A DNA stretch of 64,000 nt. Origin: Cervus elaphus. Its lineage: Eukaryota > Chordata > Mammalia > Artiodactyla > Cervidae. Shown in pieces: positions 33,426 to 45,689 of this stretch (positions are counted from its first letter, which is position 1; each line of letters begins with the position of its first letter). The notes below the pieces were generated by a model. The model was not told the DNA's origin. It saw nothing but the letters and a program-made list of their open reading frames with translations, and ran no database searches. The position numbers and the translations under genes were made by a program. The stretch lies in NCBI RefSeq assembly GCF_910594005.1, contig NC_057848.1, forward strand, positions 132,256,155-132,320,154, given 5' to 3'.

Positions 33426-35451
33426 TAAAGGCAGAGATTTCCTTCCCCCTGCCCCTGACAGCCCAGGAAGTTTTCTGAATCCTTGCCAACTTATTTTTTC
33501 TATGGAGTAGTTTTTGATTGATGTTTTCATCTACCCTTGAATTTAAAAATATTTCAGTTAGAAGTTCCCCACTCTTACATATGCTATTACTTTCTTCACT
33601 GTGATAATGAGTTTTAGTGGTTTGATTTTCTACATATTTTAACAGCTAGCTACAATTCACATTTCTTTTACCTAGAAACAAATAAGAAGGGTTGAAAATA
33701 AACTACAACCCACATCCTCTCCCATGTAAAACTCGGGTGGCAATTAAAAATACTTGTTCAATCCAAAAAAGCAACCAGTTAAAACCAACTATTACCAGTC
33801 AGTCTACCCACTAACTGCATTCTTAAATGAGAAGAAAATAGCATTTGCCCCTTTCTCCTCTTCTCTCCCCCTCTGTTCCACATACCCCAACACAGGCAAA
33901 GCTGTAAATCTAAACTATGACCCTCAAAATTGATAGCAATAAAGACCCCAACTTTTGGTCAGTCTCATTCTGCCAGAGAATCAGTATTTTCCTGGAGTAA
34001 AACTCCTCCCCGCCTCCCCACAGGCAAGGGAACAGCAAATGGTTAGGGAATCCTCAGGAAGGCTGGGGACTTTTGTGAGATAAACACTGATTGTTCTGAA
34101 GCCCATAGCTAGGCTGATCTGTCTTTTCCCAGAAGATTTTTCTATAAGCAGCAATACTAGGCCCACAGGCTTTAAAATTGCATTTTAATACCATATTTGA
34201 GCTCTCTGACCTTCTTGTAAAAGAGACTAAAAAGTAAGCAGATGGCAATTTATACTTGAACTCCGTCATGCAATTGAATTTTCCTTTATGCTATCCATTT
34301 TTTTTCTTATTTCCAATGGTTCATTTAAAATAATATGCTTGGCTTCTTTTAAAAAGAGTCATTAGGTATTTCCTCTCCTCTGAACCTCTCTTAGGTCACC
34401 TTGCCACTAATTGAGACCGAAAGAGAATTCACCTCTTAATTGTTTCTTTGTTTCTGCTGTGATTTTACATTGCTTCTTTTCTTGTTTTTAATGATCAGGT
34501 TGAGAGATAACAGGCATTTCTTTGGATTGTATTAAAGAGGTCAGATGTGATAATATGATCTGTTAATACTTTTGTTTGCCAGGTATCGATTTCTTGCTTG
34601 CAAGTGTTCTCATTTCTCTCCCTCTCCTGCCTCTCTTTCCTACACAGGTTCTCATTGTTCCCAAGGTATCAGAATTCAACCCAAACCACCAAAATAATTC
34701 CACTTGTCTCAGATTTTTACATTTTTTCATTTTCTTTATGATGAGGGTATATTTGAAGAGAGAATCAGATGTTTTAAGCTACTGATTCTTTGTTCCCATG
34801 ACAACCTTGATGACATCAGGGAGCAGACACAGCAATGCCACGAAGATTCCAATGTAAAATGAATGTGACAAATGCCTCTCAATTGTAGTTTAAATCTTTT
34901 CTATGCTAAAAACAATGTGAGCTTTGGCAGTGGAGGTGGTGAATAAAAGTTCATTCCCTAAAGGCTGCCTATACTATGCAATTAGAATGCTTGGAATTGC
35001 AATATTTCAAATACTGGATACTTTCACCCCTCTCCAGAAATGTTTCTCAGTCAGAAAACATCCACCTAATACCACACTTACCTGTAACTTGCTAATCCAT
35101 CCAGCTCCAGACAGCTCGTATATTTAGCGTGCAGTTGAGATAAACTGAGTACTGCAATTTATTCTCTCATCTGGCACACAAAAGTGGCACACTTCGAGGA
35201 CTTATCCTTGGGAAGCAAACACAAAAAGCCCGTCTGCTTTTAAGAATCTCCGGAAGCTTAAGGCAGCTGGGCAAAAAATCATTTCCAAATTTCCATGGAG
35301 CTGAGGTGTTGTATCATTTTCTTTTTCATTCTTGTCACAGCCCAAGACTTCAATGCTATACTTTAAAATAAGTCATTTTCACTTTCAAGAACTTTATCTG
35401 TTTACATCTTTTATTGAAAAGTTTTTATTTAAACTTGGTAGTCAAGGCCCG
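33426..35451. other. 2-kb repeat-poor block
   Basis: No transposon was recognised. Sequence at 34780-35330 is more balanced in composition and contains scattered CpGs (CTCGTATATTTAGCGTGC near 35116), so it is a second candidate for conserved non-coding DNA. No defensible exon. Confidence 0.4.
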
Positions 35452-35640
35452 GCTGCTGATGCAGGAGATGACGTAAGAGATGTGGGTACGTTTCCTAGAT
35501 TGGGAAAATCCCCTGAAGGAGAGCATGGCAACCCACTCCAGTAATCTTGCCTTGAGAATCCCATGGACAGAGGAGCCTGGCAGGCTATGGCCAGAGTGTT
35601 GCAAAGAATTGGACACGACTGAAGCGACTTAGCATGCATG
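35452..35640 (+). mobile_element. Bov-tA SINE, 5'-truncated
   Basis: Starts in the head (GCTGCTGATGCAGGAGATGA), has the variant AGATGTGGGTACG, then GGCAACCCACTCCAGTAATC and GACTGAAGCGACTTAGCATG. Confidence 0.92.
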
Positions 35641-36805
35641 CAGTAATTATAACAATTCCTTTGACATCCACCACTCCCTTCTCCAACACTTTCTCCTTTC
35701 CAAATGAAAGATATGGTCATCTGTCTGCAAAGGGCTGTAGTTAACAGCTGGTACTCACAATTTTCCACAGTAGGGATGGGCTCCTTATAGCATACAAAAG
35801 GATCTGCCTAATAGTTTTTGATATTCTGCCTTGTTTATCTGGGCCATGATTCCCCATCATTAGATTCCCATGCTGCTGGTATAAATGGGCTTTTGTCTGA
35901 ATTCAGGCTAACTTAAGACACTCCAAGACCCAGCCTTTCCTGAATCCCCAGATCTTCTGTTCTCATCTCGGGCTGTGAGGTTCAAGATATGTTAACTGGA
36001 TGGAGGCCCTTCTGCATCCTTCCTTGTATACATCCTTCAGTCTAATCTGTACTGACAGATAGATGGGCACTGATCAATAGATAGAATATAAACACATTCT
36101 GCCTTCTGAATGTGTTCTGCCTTCTGTGTTCCACACATCACAAGTCAAGCGATGTGAATTAAGTTTTCATCATCTTTGCAGGGTTGCTTTCTGAAACACT
36201 GACCACTTTGCATGGAAGAATTTCATTTTCAGCCCTGCATGTTCCTTAGCTGCCTGGAATAAGCAGAGTTAGAAAACCCAGCAAGCACAATATAGTGTTT
36301 TGTTGAGTCACAGTTGGATACTATAAAGTACCAGGGAAAGGATTAAGCCCTAGTTTCAATAGATTCTGGATGTCTCCTAACCCCAAGTCACAGTGTTAGG
36401 CAAAGAGTGTGACATCCAAGCCTCTCTAAAGGTTTAAGACCCAAGAAGGAAATAAGGCATGGATGCAAAGTCCTCCTAAAATTTATCTTTGGAGAATGTA
36501 AAACCACCCAAGTTCAATATAATTTATTTTACCCCTGTAGTTGTGAAAAGTGATCAAATATATACTTCACTAAGAGTAAATTAAGACAAAGATTCACTTT
36601 TTTTCAGGCAGAAGAATGAGTGATATGGCAATCACTTCTTTTAACATTAAGGTCACAGATTAACATGATGTTTTGAGTCATCATGTAAGGTGAGAAAGGC
36701 ATAATAGTGTTTAAAATATAATGGTTAAAAGAATTGGACAAAGAAGGTAATGATATTATGTCTGTTATAATGGTTGGCTAAGATAGTAATAATTGAAGGG
36801 CATTT
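35641..36805. other. Unassigned sequence
   Basis: About 1.2 kb without recognised repeats. A near-duplicate TTCTGCCTTCTG occurs twice (36098, 36117). Confidence 0.4.
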
Positions 36806-37684
36806 TAACTTATATGCAGAGTACATCATGCGAAACGCTGGGCTGGAGGAAGCACAAGCTGGAATCAAGATTGCCAGGAGAAATATCAATAACCTCAGAT
36901 ATGCAGATGACATCACCCTTATGGCAGAAAGTGAAGAAGAACTAAAGAGCCTCTTGATAAAAGTGAAAGAGGAGAGTGAAAAAGTTGGTTTAAAGTTCAA
37001 CATTCAGAAAACCAAGATCATGGCATCCGGTCCCATCACTTCAAGTCAAATAGATGGGGAAACAGTGGCTGACTTTATTTTTTTGGGCTCCAAAATCACA
37101 GCAGATGGTGATTGCAGCCATGAAATTAAAAGACACTTACTCCTTGGAAGGAAAGTTATGACCAACCTAGATAGCATATTAAAAAGCAGAGACATTACTT
37201 TGCCAACAAAGATCCATCTAGTCAAAGCTATGGTTTTTCCAGTGGTCATGTATGGATGTGAGAGTTGGACAATAAAGAAAGCTGAGCACTGAAGAATTGA
37301 TGCTTTTGAACTGTGGTGTTGGAGAAGACTCTTGAGAACCCTTGGACTGCAAGGAGATCCAACCAGTCCATCCTAAAGGAGATCAGTCCTGGGTGTTCGT
37401 TGGAAGGACTGATGTTGAAACTGAAACTCCAATACTTTGGCCACCTCATGCAAAGAGTTGACTCATTGGAAAAGACCCTGATGCTGGGAGGGATTGGGGG
37501 CAGGAGGAGAAGGGGACAACAGAGGATGAGATGGCTGGATGGCATCACTGACTCGATGGACATGGGTTTGGGTGAACTCCGGGAGTTGGTGATGGACAGG
37601 GAGGCCTGGCGTGCTGCAGTTCATGGGGTCACAAAGAGTCGGACACAACTGAGCGACTGAACTGAACTGAACTGAACTGAACTA
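36806..37684 (+). mobile_element. BovB LINE, RT palm to 3' end
   Basis: Begins TTATATGCAGAGTACATCAT inside the reverse transcriptase. The catalytic YADD is at 36900-36911, and the frame stays open to 37292 (GLEEAQAGIKIARRNINNL, ESEEELKSLLIKVKEESEK) before a stop. The 3' end carries ACTGA repeats (about 37659-37684). 5'-truncated; no target duplication found. Confidence 0.95.
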
Positions 37685-38394
37685 TTCAAAGGCAGGTAAA
37701 ATGATAAGTTGCTATCTCAGAGTATCTTATGACTCATTGCTCTGATAGTTGACTATTTTCTCATCCAGCTAGATTTATCAGGGTCACATAAGTGATTAAC
37801 TCTGTAAGCATGATTTAGACTTGGAGTAAACAATGTTGGTTTCCTAGCCACAATCCCATAGTTTCCCCCTGGTTTCAAGTGCAGCTATGTTGGACAGTTT
37901 CCCTGTGTGTGGTCAACAGGTTACATCAAATGTTTGTTTTATTGCCTTAGCTTTTTTTGTTTTGCTTCAGAGTATTTTTCAAAGCCATAGAAGCTTATTC
38001 AGTTTTCCTGGAAGATAGCCTCATTTTAAGTGGACGTTAACACTGTTAGCTTTAGCCAACAACAAGGGGACAATTCTAAGGCACTCAGAGGGTTCCCAGT
38101 TGCACACAGCGGTTACCAGCACAATAACATAAACCTTTATTCAATTTCTCCTTCCTTTTCTCATTCCCCCTGCTCTGTCACACATATCCTGGCATCAATT
38201 CCCAAATAAACTAGTGCACCTAAATGTGTATAACACATTATATGTGCATAGAAAAACACCTGGGAAGATACACACCAAACTGTTTAAGTGACTACCTGTG
38301 ATGATTGGAATTGAAGGGTATGTAGGATTGGAATGGTAGCAAGTGTTCTTATTGTCCTGCTCATATCTCCTTGGCATTTGTTGGTGCCATTCAT
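37685..38394. other. Unassigned sequence
   Basis: Nothing certain. ACACCTGGGAAGATACACAC (38260-38279) hints at an old retroposon. Confidence 0.4.
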
Positions 38395-38735
38395 ACCTAT
38401 ACAATAAGTCTCATACTGACAAACAAGTTCTGTTCTGAGAGCATGTTCTTAAGTCCAGTTTGTTCATAAGTCCAACAAAGTAACACAATTGTCTATATAG
38501 TACTGTGCTGTAATAAGTTTATAATACTTTTCATCTAAATGATACATAAAAAACAAACAAAAAAGAAAGAAAGCATTTTTAATCTTACAATACCTTGAAA
38601 AATACAGTAGTACAGTACAGCAGGGGGCCTACAGTGGCACATTCGCATCTTTGAAAGTTCACATCTTGAATGTTTGTATGTAGGGGACTTTCTGTAGTTT
38701 CTTACTGTAAGCACATAAGGACTTCCTGTGGACAT
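38395..38735. repeat. Dispersed-repeat-like AT-rich block
   Basis: CAAGTTCTGTTCTGAGAGCA, TATAGTACTGTGCTGTAATA and GAATGTTTGTATGTAGGGGA resemble a repeat I have seen in mammalian genomes but cannot name. Confidence 0.4.
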
Positions 38736-38887
38736 ATGAGTGTGCTTGGCTGGCCTACAGTGTCAACCAGAGATCTGAGGAGTTAGCAGCCCCAGAGCAA
38801 CCCTCAGCTGACAAGGGATGAATGGAGGTAAACATTTTAGCTTCCTCACCCTCAGTGGGACCACTCTGAGGCAGGCTCTAAACCACA

Positions 38888-39047
38888 GACTTGCAAAGTT
38901 TTTCTGTACTGCCAAATAATAATTTAGCCTTTGAGGGTGATATTGTTTGTCATAACTGTTCAACTCATAGAAAACATGTAAGCAGAAAGAGGAAATAGCT
39001 ATATTCCATTAAAACTTATAAAAATAACCAGTGGGCAGGATTTTACT
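38888..39047 (+). mobile_element. hAT-type fossil, second copy
   Basis: Same order as 30282-30495 but more decayed: GTTTTTCTGTACTGCCAAAT, ACTGTTCAACTC, CCATTAAAACTTATAAAAAT, CAGTGGGCAGGATTTT. Confidence 0.6.
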
Positions 39048-39079
39048 CCTGTTCTGTAAGTTTGTCAACATCTGTTTTA

Positions 39080-39285
39080 CACCATCTACTAGAGGTTCAC
39101 AGGGAATTGGCCCCAACTGCAGGTAGTGAGAACTTGCCCTGGACACATCCTTTATTGACTTTCCTTCCTTCCTCTGTGTCACTTTCTGACTCCCTTCCTG
39201 TGCTCCTTTACCTTCCAAATAAACTGCTTGTCCCCGGATTCTAATCTTGGGTTCTGCTTTTGGCGGAATCCAAACTAAGAGAGGA
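39080..39285 (+). mobile_element. LTR-like 3' end, family unnamed
   Basis: TTCCAAATAAACTGCTTGTC (AATAAA at about 39217) followed by TTGGGTTCTGCTTTTGGCGG and CCAAACTAAGAGAG, in the pattern of an old LTR terminus. No viral coding sequence. Confidence 0.45.
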
Positions 39286-39518
39286 ACTTCACTTTTTACT
39301 TCTGTAAATTTCTAATTTTAAGTTTATAAGAACATATTTTAATTTTATAAGAGCATACAAATCCTTTCAAAGAAAAGATTAAGAAATGGTGTGACAGATG
39401 AGCCTTTGTTCAGCTCCTTTCAGAATAGTCTTAATAGAGAGAGGACAAGTCTGGCACTTTGGGGAAGTAAGCCTATGATTCTCTTGGGGTCGCAGGTTTT
39501 GATAATGGTCTATGTAAG
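39286..39518. other. Unassigned sequence
   Basis: Nothing recognised. Confidence 0.4.
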
Positions 39519-39529
39519 AAGTACACCTT

Positions 39530-39758
39530 CACTTGTGTGTGTGCTAAGTCACTTCATTTGTCTCCAACTCTTTGCAATCCTATGGACTGTAGTCTGCCAG
39601 GCTCCTCTGTCCATGGGATTCTCCAGGCAAGAATACTGCAGTGGGTTGCCTTTCCCTCCTACAGGGGATCTTCCTGACCCAGGAATCAAACTTGTGTCTC
39701 TTATGTCTCCTGCATTGGCAGGTAGATTCATTACCACTAGCACCACCTGGGAAGCCCC
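39530..39758 (-). mobile_element. Bov-tA SINE with target duplication
   Basis: CTAAGTCACTTCATTTGTCT through TCTCCTGCATTGGCAGGTAG to CACCTGGGAAGCCCC. 11-bp duplication AAGTACACCTT at 39519-39529 and 39759-39769. Confidence 0.96.
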
Positions 39759-40139
39759 AAGTACACCTTGTTCTGTGCCAAAGTGTTTCTGAAAACCTGG
39801 AAGTGAATCAGAGTTTAGATAATCATTTACTCTCACATTCTCTGTTTATATAAATTATAAATTTACATGTGATATTTCTATTTCAAATGAACCCAGAACT
39901 GGTTAGGGCTCAACTACTTCACCTTCACTGTCTGTGCTTCAGCTTCTTTGTGATCCATTAGTAAGATCTCAAGATTGAAGATTGAAAGGAACCTTATATT
40001 TGAAGGAATTATTAACAATATTAATGACCACCCAAATTCAATTTTCTTGAATTTAGACAGAAGTTTGATTTAGCCTATTTCTTTGAACAAGCAAAATGCC
40101 CCCTAGAGGATCATAATGATAAAATCAGAATACTAGTTA

Positions 40140-40330
40140 CTTTTGTTGGGGAATAGGGGCTAGTACTTGGGGTGACAGGCATATGGAAAGCTTTTAGCAT
40201 GTTGGCAATATTCTATTTATCTGGATGGTGGTTACATGGGTGTTCATTTTGCGATAAATTCGAGTTGCACATGTTTTTTTTTTTCTTCAGTTTTTAGAAT
40301 ATGTGTTATATCTTACAATTTAAAGGGTTA
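40140..40330 (+). mobile_element. Possible L1M 3' end
   Basis: GGATGGTGGTTACATGGGTG, GATAAATTCGAGTTGCACAT and GAATATGTGTTATATCTTAC recall the terminal part of an old L1. Weak. The next 370 bp (40331-40702) are unassigned. Confidence 0.4.
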
Positions 40331-40702
40331 AAAAATCATGCTGATTGTTTTGCACATTCTTGTACTCAGTACTCAGAAAGAAGGAAGGCAATATGCTTTA
40401 AGTCAATTTGCTGCTTACAAAAAGTTTCTGCAGCATCTCTGTGGCAATCATGCGGCTGTACCTCTTAGGAATGAACTTGCCGTTCAGCTGCAACACCTTC
40501 AGGATTCACCTCTGCTTTTGAGCAGAGGCTACACTCATCTGGTGTAGCCCCAAGCCAAAAACTGAGCACAGATGGCCTTACTAGGACCCAACTATTTTTA
40601 TCCAATATGAGACTCCTCTAATGGGCAATCTTTGCTTTAAAGTTCTCTGTTGGGTTGACCAAGACTTTGTCAGGTCTGACTTTTCATCTGAGGTGCTTCC
40701 TG

Positions 40703-40905
40703 TTATTGCTGCTGTTGTTCAGTCACTAAGTCATGTCTGACTCTTTGCAACCTCATGGACTGCAGTACACCAGGCTTCTCTGTCCTTCACTATCTCCTGG
40801 TGTCTGCTCAAACTCATATCCATTGAGTCAGTGATGCCATCCAACCATCTCATCTTCTGGGCGTCCTGCTCAATCCTATTTCTTCCCTTTTAATCTTTCA
40901 GGGCA
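40703..40905 (-). mobile_element. BovB 3' end fragment
   Basis: GTTGTTCAGTCACTAAGTCA, TCAAACTCATATCCATTGAG, CAGTGATGCCATCCAACCAT: complement of the BovB 3' end, 5'-truncated. Confidence 0.9.
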
Positions 40906-41358
40906 TTTTGTCCCCAATTTCTTATACTCATTAGTCTAAGCATCTGCTTCCTAGAGGACCCAACTAGTCAGCAGTGATTTGGATTACAGGTGTTCTTGGT
41001 ATTAAACACATTGATCATCTTGTAAGCGTCAGAAAAAAAGAAGAAAAGAAAGAGGTATTAATTAGAAGGAATGCCAGTACCTATGTTAAAAATGTTACCC
41101 TGGCTTCTCTTGATAATCCATTCTTTTACTTTCCTGGGCATGATCTGTCTTTTAGAACACCATGTTTTTTCATCAAAGTGGCACAGAGAAGATTCCATGC
41201 ATCCTTTTACCATATGAATTCCATGCATCTTCCTTACCATATGAATTGAGCAAAGCCTCAGAAGTCCAGGCCAGTTCTGCTTCTTCAAGGGTATGGTTAA
41301 CTTTCAATAACAGGATGGAGCTCAAGATATTAAATAAGCATCCTGAATGAACGTCTCT
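40906..41358. other. Unassigned sequence
   Basis: AG-rich tract 41034-41054. An ACCATATGAATTCCATGCATC-type local repeat occurs twice (41210, 41238). No gene. Confidence 0.4.
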
Positions 41359-41368
41359 TGGGTTAATG

Positions 41369-44330
41369 TCTTGATTCATGGATCTAACACTCCAGACTCC
41401 TATGCAATATTGCTCTTTACAGCATTAGACCTTTCTTTTATCACCAGTCACATCCGCGACTGGGTATTGTTTTTGCTTTGGCTCCATCCCTTCATTCTTT
41501 CTGGTGTTATATCTCCACTGATCTCCAGTAGGATATTGGGCACCTACTGACCAGGGGAGTTTCTCTTTCAGTATGAGTGAATGTTGACATTCTAGGAATC
41601 AGTGAACTAAAATGGACTGGAATGGGTGAATTTAACTCAGATGATCATTATATCTACTACTGTGGGCAGGAATCCCTTGGAAGAAATGGAGTAGCCATCA
41701 TGGTCAACAAAAGAGTCCAAAATGCAATACTTGGATGCAATTTTAAAAATGAAAGAATGATTTCTGTTCGTTTCCAAGGCAAACCATTCAATATCACGGT
41801 AATCCAAGACTATGCCCCAACCCAGTAATGCTGAAGAAGCTGAAGTTGAACGGTTCTATGAAGACCTACAAGACCTCTTAGAACGAACACCCCCAAAAAG
41901 ATGTCCTTTTCATTACAGGGGACTGGAATGCAAAAGTAGGAAGTCAGGAAACACCTGGAGTAACAGGCAAATTTGGCCTTGAAGTACGAAATGAAGCAGG
42001 GCAAAGGCTAATAGAGTTTTGCCAAGAGAACACACTGATCATAGCAAACATGCTCTTCCAACAACACAAGAGAAGACTCTACGCATGGACATCACCAGAT
42101 GGTCAACACTGAAATCAGATTGATTATATTCTTTGCAGCCAAAGATGGAGAAGCTCTATACAGTCAGCAAAAACAAGACCAGGAGCTGACTGTGGCTCAG
42201 ATCATGAACTCCTTATTGCCAAATTCAGACTAAAATTGAAGAAAGCAGGGAAAACCACTAGACCATTCAGGTATGACCTAACTCAAATCCCTTATGACTA
42301 TACAGTGGAAGTGAGAAATAGGTTTAAGAGACTAGATCTGATAGACAGAGGGCCTGATGGACTATGGACAGACGTTCGTGACATTGTACAGGAGACAGGG
42401 ATCAAGACCATCCCCATGGAAAAGAAATGCAAAAGGGCAAAATGGTTGTCTGAGGAGGCCTTACAAATAGCTGTGAAATGAAGAGAAGTGAAAAGCAAAG
42501 GAGAAAAGGAAAGATATTCCCATTTCAATGCAGAGTTCCAAAGAATAACCAGGAGAGATAAGAAAGCCTTCCTCAGTGATCAATGCAAAGAAATAGAGGA
42601 AAACAACAGAATGGGAAAGACTAGAGATCTCTTCAAGAAAATTAGAGATACCAAGGGAACATTTCATGCAAAGATGGGCTCGATAAAGGACAGAAATGGT
42701 ATGAACCTAACAGAAGCAGAAGATATTAAGAAGAGGTGGCAAGAATACACAGAAGAACTGTACAAAAAAGATCTTCACAACCCAGATAATCATGATGGTG
42801 TTATCACTCACCTAGAGCCAGACATCCTGGAATGTGAAGTCAAGTGGGCCTTAGAGGGCATCACTATGAACAAAGCTAGTGGAGGTGATGGAATTCCAGT
42901 TGAGCTATTTCAAATCCTGAAAGATGATGCTGTGAAAGTGCTGCACTAGATATGCCAGCAAATTTGGAAGACTCAGCAGTGGCCACAGGACTGGTAAAGG
43001 TCCGTTTTCATTCCAATCCCAAAGAAAGGCAATCCCAGGAATGCTCGAACTACCACACAATTGCACTCATCTCACACACTAGTAAAGTAATGCTCAAAAT
43101 TCTCCAAGCCTGGCTTCAGCAATAAGTGAACCGTGAACTTCCAGATGTTCAAGCTAGTTTTAGAAAAGGCAGAGGAACCAGAGATCAAATTGCCAACATC
43201 CTCTGGATCATCCAAAAAGCAAGAGAGTTCCAGAAAACCATCTATTTCTGCTTTATTGACTATGCCAAAGCCTTCGACTGTGTGGATCACAATAAATTGT
43301 GGAAAATTCTGAAAGAGATGGGAATACCAGACCACCTGACCTGCCTCTTTAGAAACTTGTATGCAGGTCAGGAAGCAACAGTTAGAACTGGACATGGAAC
43401 AACAGACTGGTTCCAAAGAGGGAAAGGAGTACGTCAAGGCTGTATATTGTCACCCTGCTTATTTAACTTCTATGCAGTGTATATCATGAGAAACTCTGGG
43501 CTGGAGGAAGCACAAGCTGGAATCAAGATTGTCGGGAGAAATATCAATAACCTCAGATATGCAGATGACACCACCCTTATGGCAGAAAGTCAAGAAGAAC
43601 TACAGAGCCTCTTGAAGAAAGTGAAAGAGGAGAGTGAAAAAGTTGGCTTAAAGCTCAACATTCAGAAAACCAAGATCATCCGGTCCCATCACTTCATGGC
43701 AAATAGATAAGGAGACAGTGAAAAGAGTGTCAGACTTTATTTTTTGGGGCTCCAAAATCACTGCAGATGGTGATTGCAGCCATGAAATTAAAAGATGCTT
43801 ACTCCTTGGAAGGAAAGTTATGACCAACCTAGATAGCATATTAAAAAGCAGAGACATTGCTTTGCCAACAAAGGTCTGTCTAGTCAAGGCTATGGTTTTT
43901 CCAGTGGTCAAGTATGGATGTGAGAGTTGGACTGTGAAGAAAGCTGAGTGCCAAGAATTTGATGCTTTTGAACTATGGTGTTGGTGAAGACTCTTGAGAG
44001 TCCCTTGGACTGCAAGGAGATCCAACCAGTCTATCATGAAGGAGATAAGTCCTGGGTGATCATTGGAAGGACTGATGCTGAAGCTCAAACTCCAATACTT
44101 TGGCCACCTCATGTGAAGAGCTGACTCATTGGAAAAGACCCTGATGCTGGGAGGGATTGGGGGCAGGAGGAGAAGGGGACAACAGAGGATGAGATGGCTG
44201 GATGGCATCACCAACTCGATGGGCATGAGTTTGAGTAAACTCCAGGAGTTGGTTATGGACAGGGAGCACTGGAGTGCTGTGATTCATGGGGTTGCAAAGT
44301 GTCGGACAGGACTGAGTGACTGAACTGAAG
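41369..44330 (+). mobile_element. Long BovB LINE with inverted 5' segment
   Basis: 41577-44330 is plus strand: endonuclease start (VNVDILGISELKW, SVRFQGKPFNITVIQDYAP), connecting region (41820-42950) and reverse transcriptase (FIDYAKAFDCVDH about 43255, YADD at 43558-43569), then the 3' end with CTGAACTGAAG. 41369-41576 is the immediately upstream BovB segment in reverse orientation. Several frameshifts and stops (about 41826, 42481, 42947, 43710) make it inactive. The 9/10 matching flanks TGGGTTAATG (41359-41368) and TGGGTTAGTG (44331-44340) bracket the whole, so it is one insertion. Confidence 0.93.
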
Positions 44331-44361
44331 TGGGTTAGTGCAGAACCCAATGGATTGTATG

Positions 44362-44435
44362 GTCTTGGATGGCAGGGACTTATACCATATATACTCTTGT
44401 ACTACCACACCCAAAACAGTGTCTGAAACTAACAA
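44362..44435 (+). repeat. Possible L2 3' fragment
   Basis: GATGGCAGGGACTTATACC ... CCCAAAACAGTGTCTGAAA follows the L2 3' order. Weak. Confidence 0.35.
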
Positions 44436-45260
44436 AGAAAAATTGTATCAGGGAAGATTTTATTCAAGACTATTGCATTAGGAGAGAAAGAGAATGAACT
44501 CAATTCTGAATGCACATAAACAGCTGTAGACTTAAAAACACTAGGCAGGCTGAGGGCTTCAGTGTATGGATAAACTTGGTTAGGTGTGAAGGAGGGAGCA
44601 GATTCCTGTGAAACTGGCTTGGCAGGATTTTTGTTTTGCAGGATGGGGCTTGGCAGGTCAAGGACAACAATTTGCAGAAGAGGAGAAAACATTTCCTTTA
44701 CCCTGTTAGGTTCAGTAACTAAGACCCTGAAATTTAAACTGATGAAAGGAAAATTACCAAAATGAAAGCTTTTAATATATGCATATGAAAGCCTTCACAG
44801 AAAAGAAATGAAGACCCAAAGAAGCCTTTGGATGGGGTTTTGTATACCATGTTAACAAAGAGTAATAAATTGTGGAGAAGTAACAAAGCAAAGGGAAAGG
44901 GGTTTGGGCTTTTAGGGGTGATAAATTGTGAGAAGGTAAATATAGTGGGTAAACTCTTGGGAGATAAGAGCTATTTTTATAATGTTTGTTATGCAGACTG
45001 ATCTCATGCAGTACCTGGGGTGATAAAAATGGCTCTGGTGATTAAGAATCATTATATTCTTCCTAGTACAGGAGAGAGGCTGCAGGACACCTTCACAGAA
45101 GGAAATTTAGACCTTGTCTTTAGGCAGAAAGGGGGATGGTAGTGAGTTTTTCCAGTGTCTGCATTAATTGTCTTTGGTGCAGAATAATCCACGATGGTGT
45201 ATTTTGGGGTGGCATATTAAAATCTCCTTCAAGGACAAGGATGGCAGACCAAAGATGATG
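44436..45260. repeat. LTR-like block, family unnamed
   Basis: The block has the look of an old LTR or ERV flank (GGGAAGATTTTATTCAAGAC, TGCAGAATAATCCACGATGG, GGGGTGGCATATTAAAATCT) with no viral coding sequence. Treat as a guess. Confidence 0.3.
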
Positions 45261-45541
45261 CCTAGCATAGAAAAGGACTCAGAGGAACCAGACTAAAGTT
45301 TGATCAAGGAGAGAGTCCTTGTCAGTACTTAATGTGCTTTCCATAGCTTGAATTATGTAATACCTGTCAGGATATCATTTCAGTTCAGCAACACAATTTA
45401 CCTTTAACCCAGAGTGTCAAACATGCAAAACACAGTTTTGGTATTACTCAGAGGATACCGAACCCATAATCAGAACAATCTTTTGAAAAGAATGTTTTAT
45501 TTAAAATATTTAGTATTTTACAGGTGTCTAGGGACAAATGG

Positions 45542-45678
45542 TGGAGAAAGCAATGGCACCCCACTCTAGTACTCTTGCCTGGAATATCCCATGGATGGAG
45601 GAGCCTGGTGGGCTGCAGTCCATGGGGTTGCACAGAGTCGGACACGACTGAAGCGACTTAGCAGCAGCAACAGCAGCA
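45542..45678 (+). mobile_element. Bov-A type SINE monomer with target duplication
   Basis: Begins TGGAGAAAGCAATGGCACCC (no tRNA head), contains GGGCTGCAGTCCATGGGGTT and ends GACTTAGCAGCAGCAACAGC. 11-bp duplication GGGACAAATGG at 45531-45541 and 45679-45689. Young-looking. Confidence 0.96.
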
Positions 45679-45689
45679 GGGACAAATGG

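Noticed and set aside
40338..40547. 70-codon frame and its antisense as a possible gene fragment
   Set aside because: The antisense reading (KFIPKRYSRMIATEMLQKLF) looks somewhat protein-like, but I cannot match it to a family and it has no intact start, splice signals or A-tail.
42488..43710. BovB endonuclease/RT frames as active genes
   Set aside because: Frames are broken by several stops and frameshifts and the copy is 5'-rearranged; annotated as an inactive LINE.
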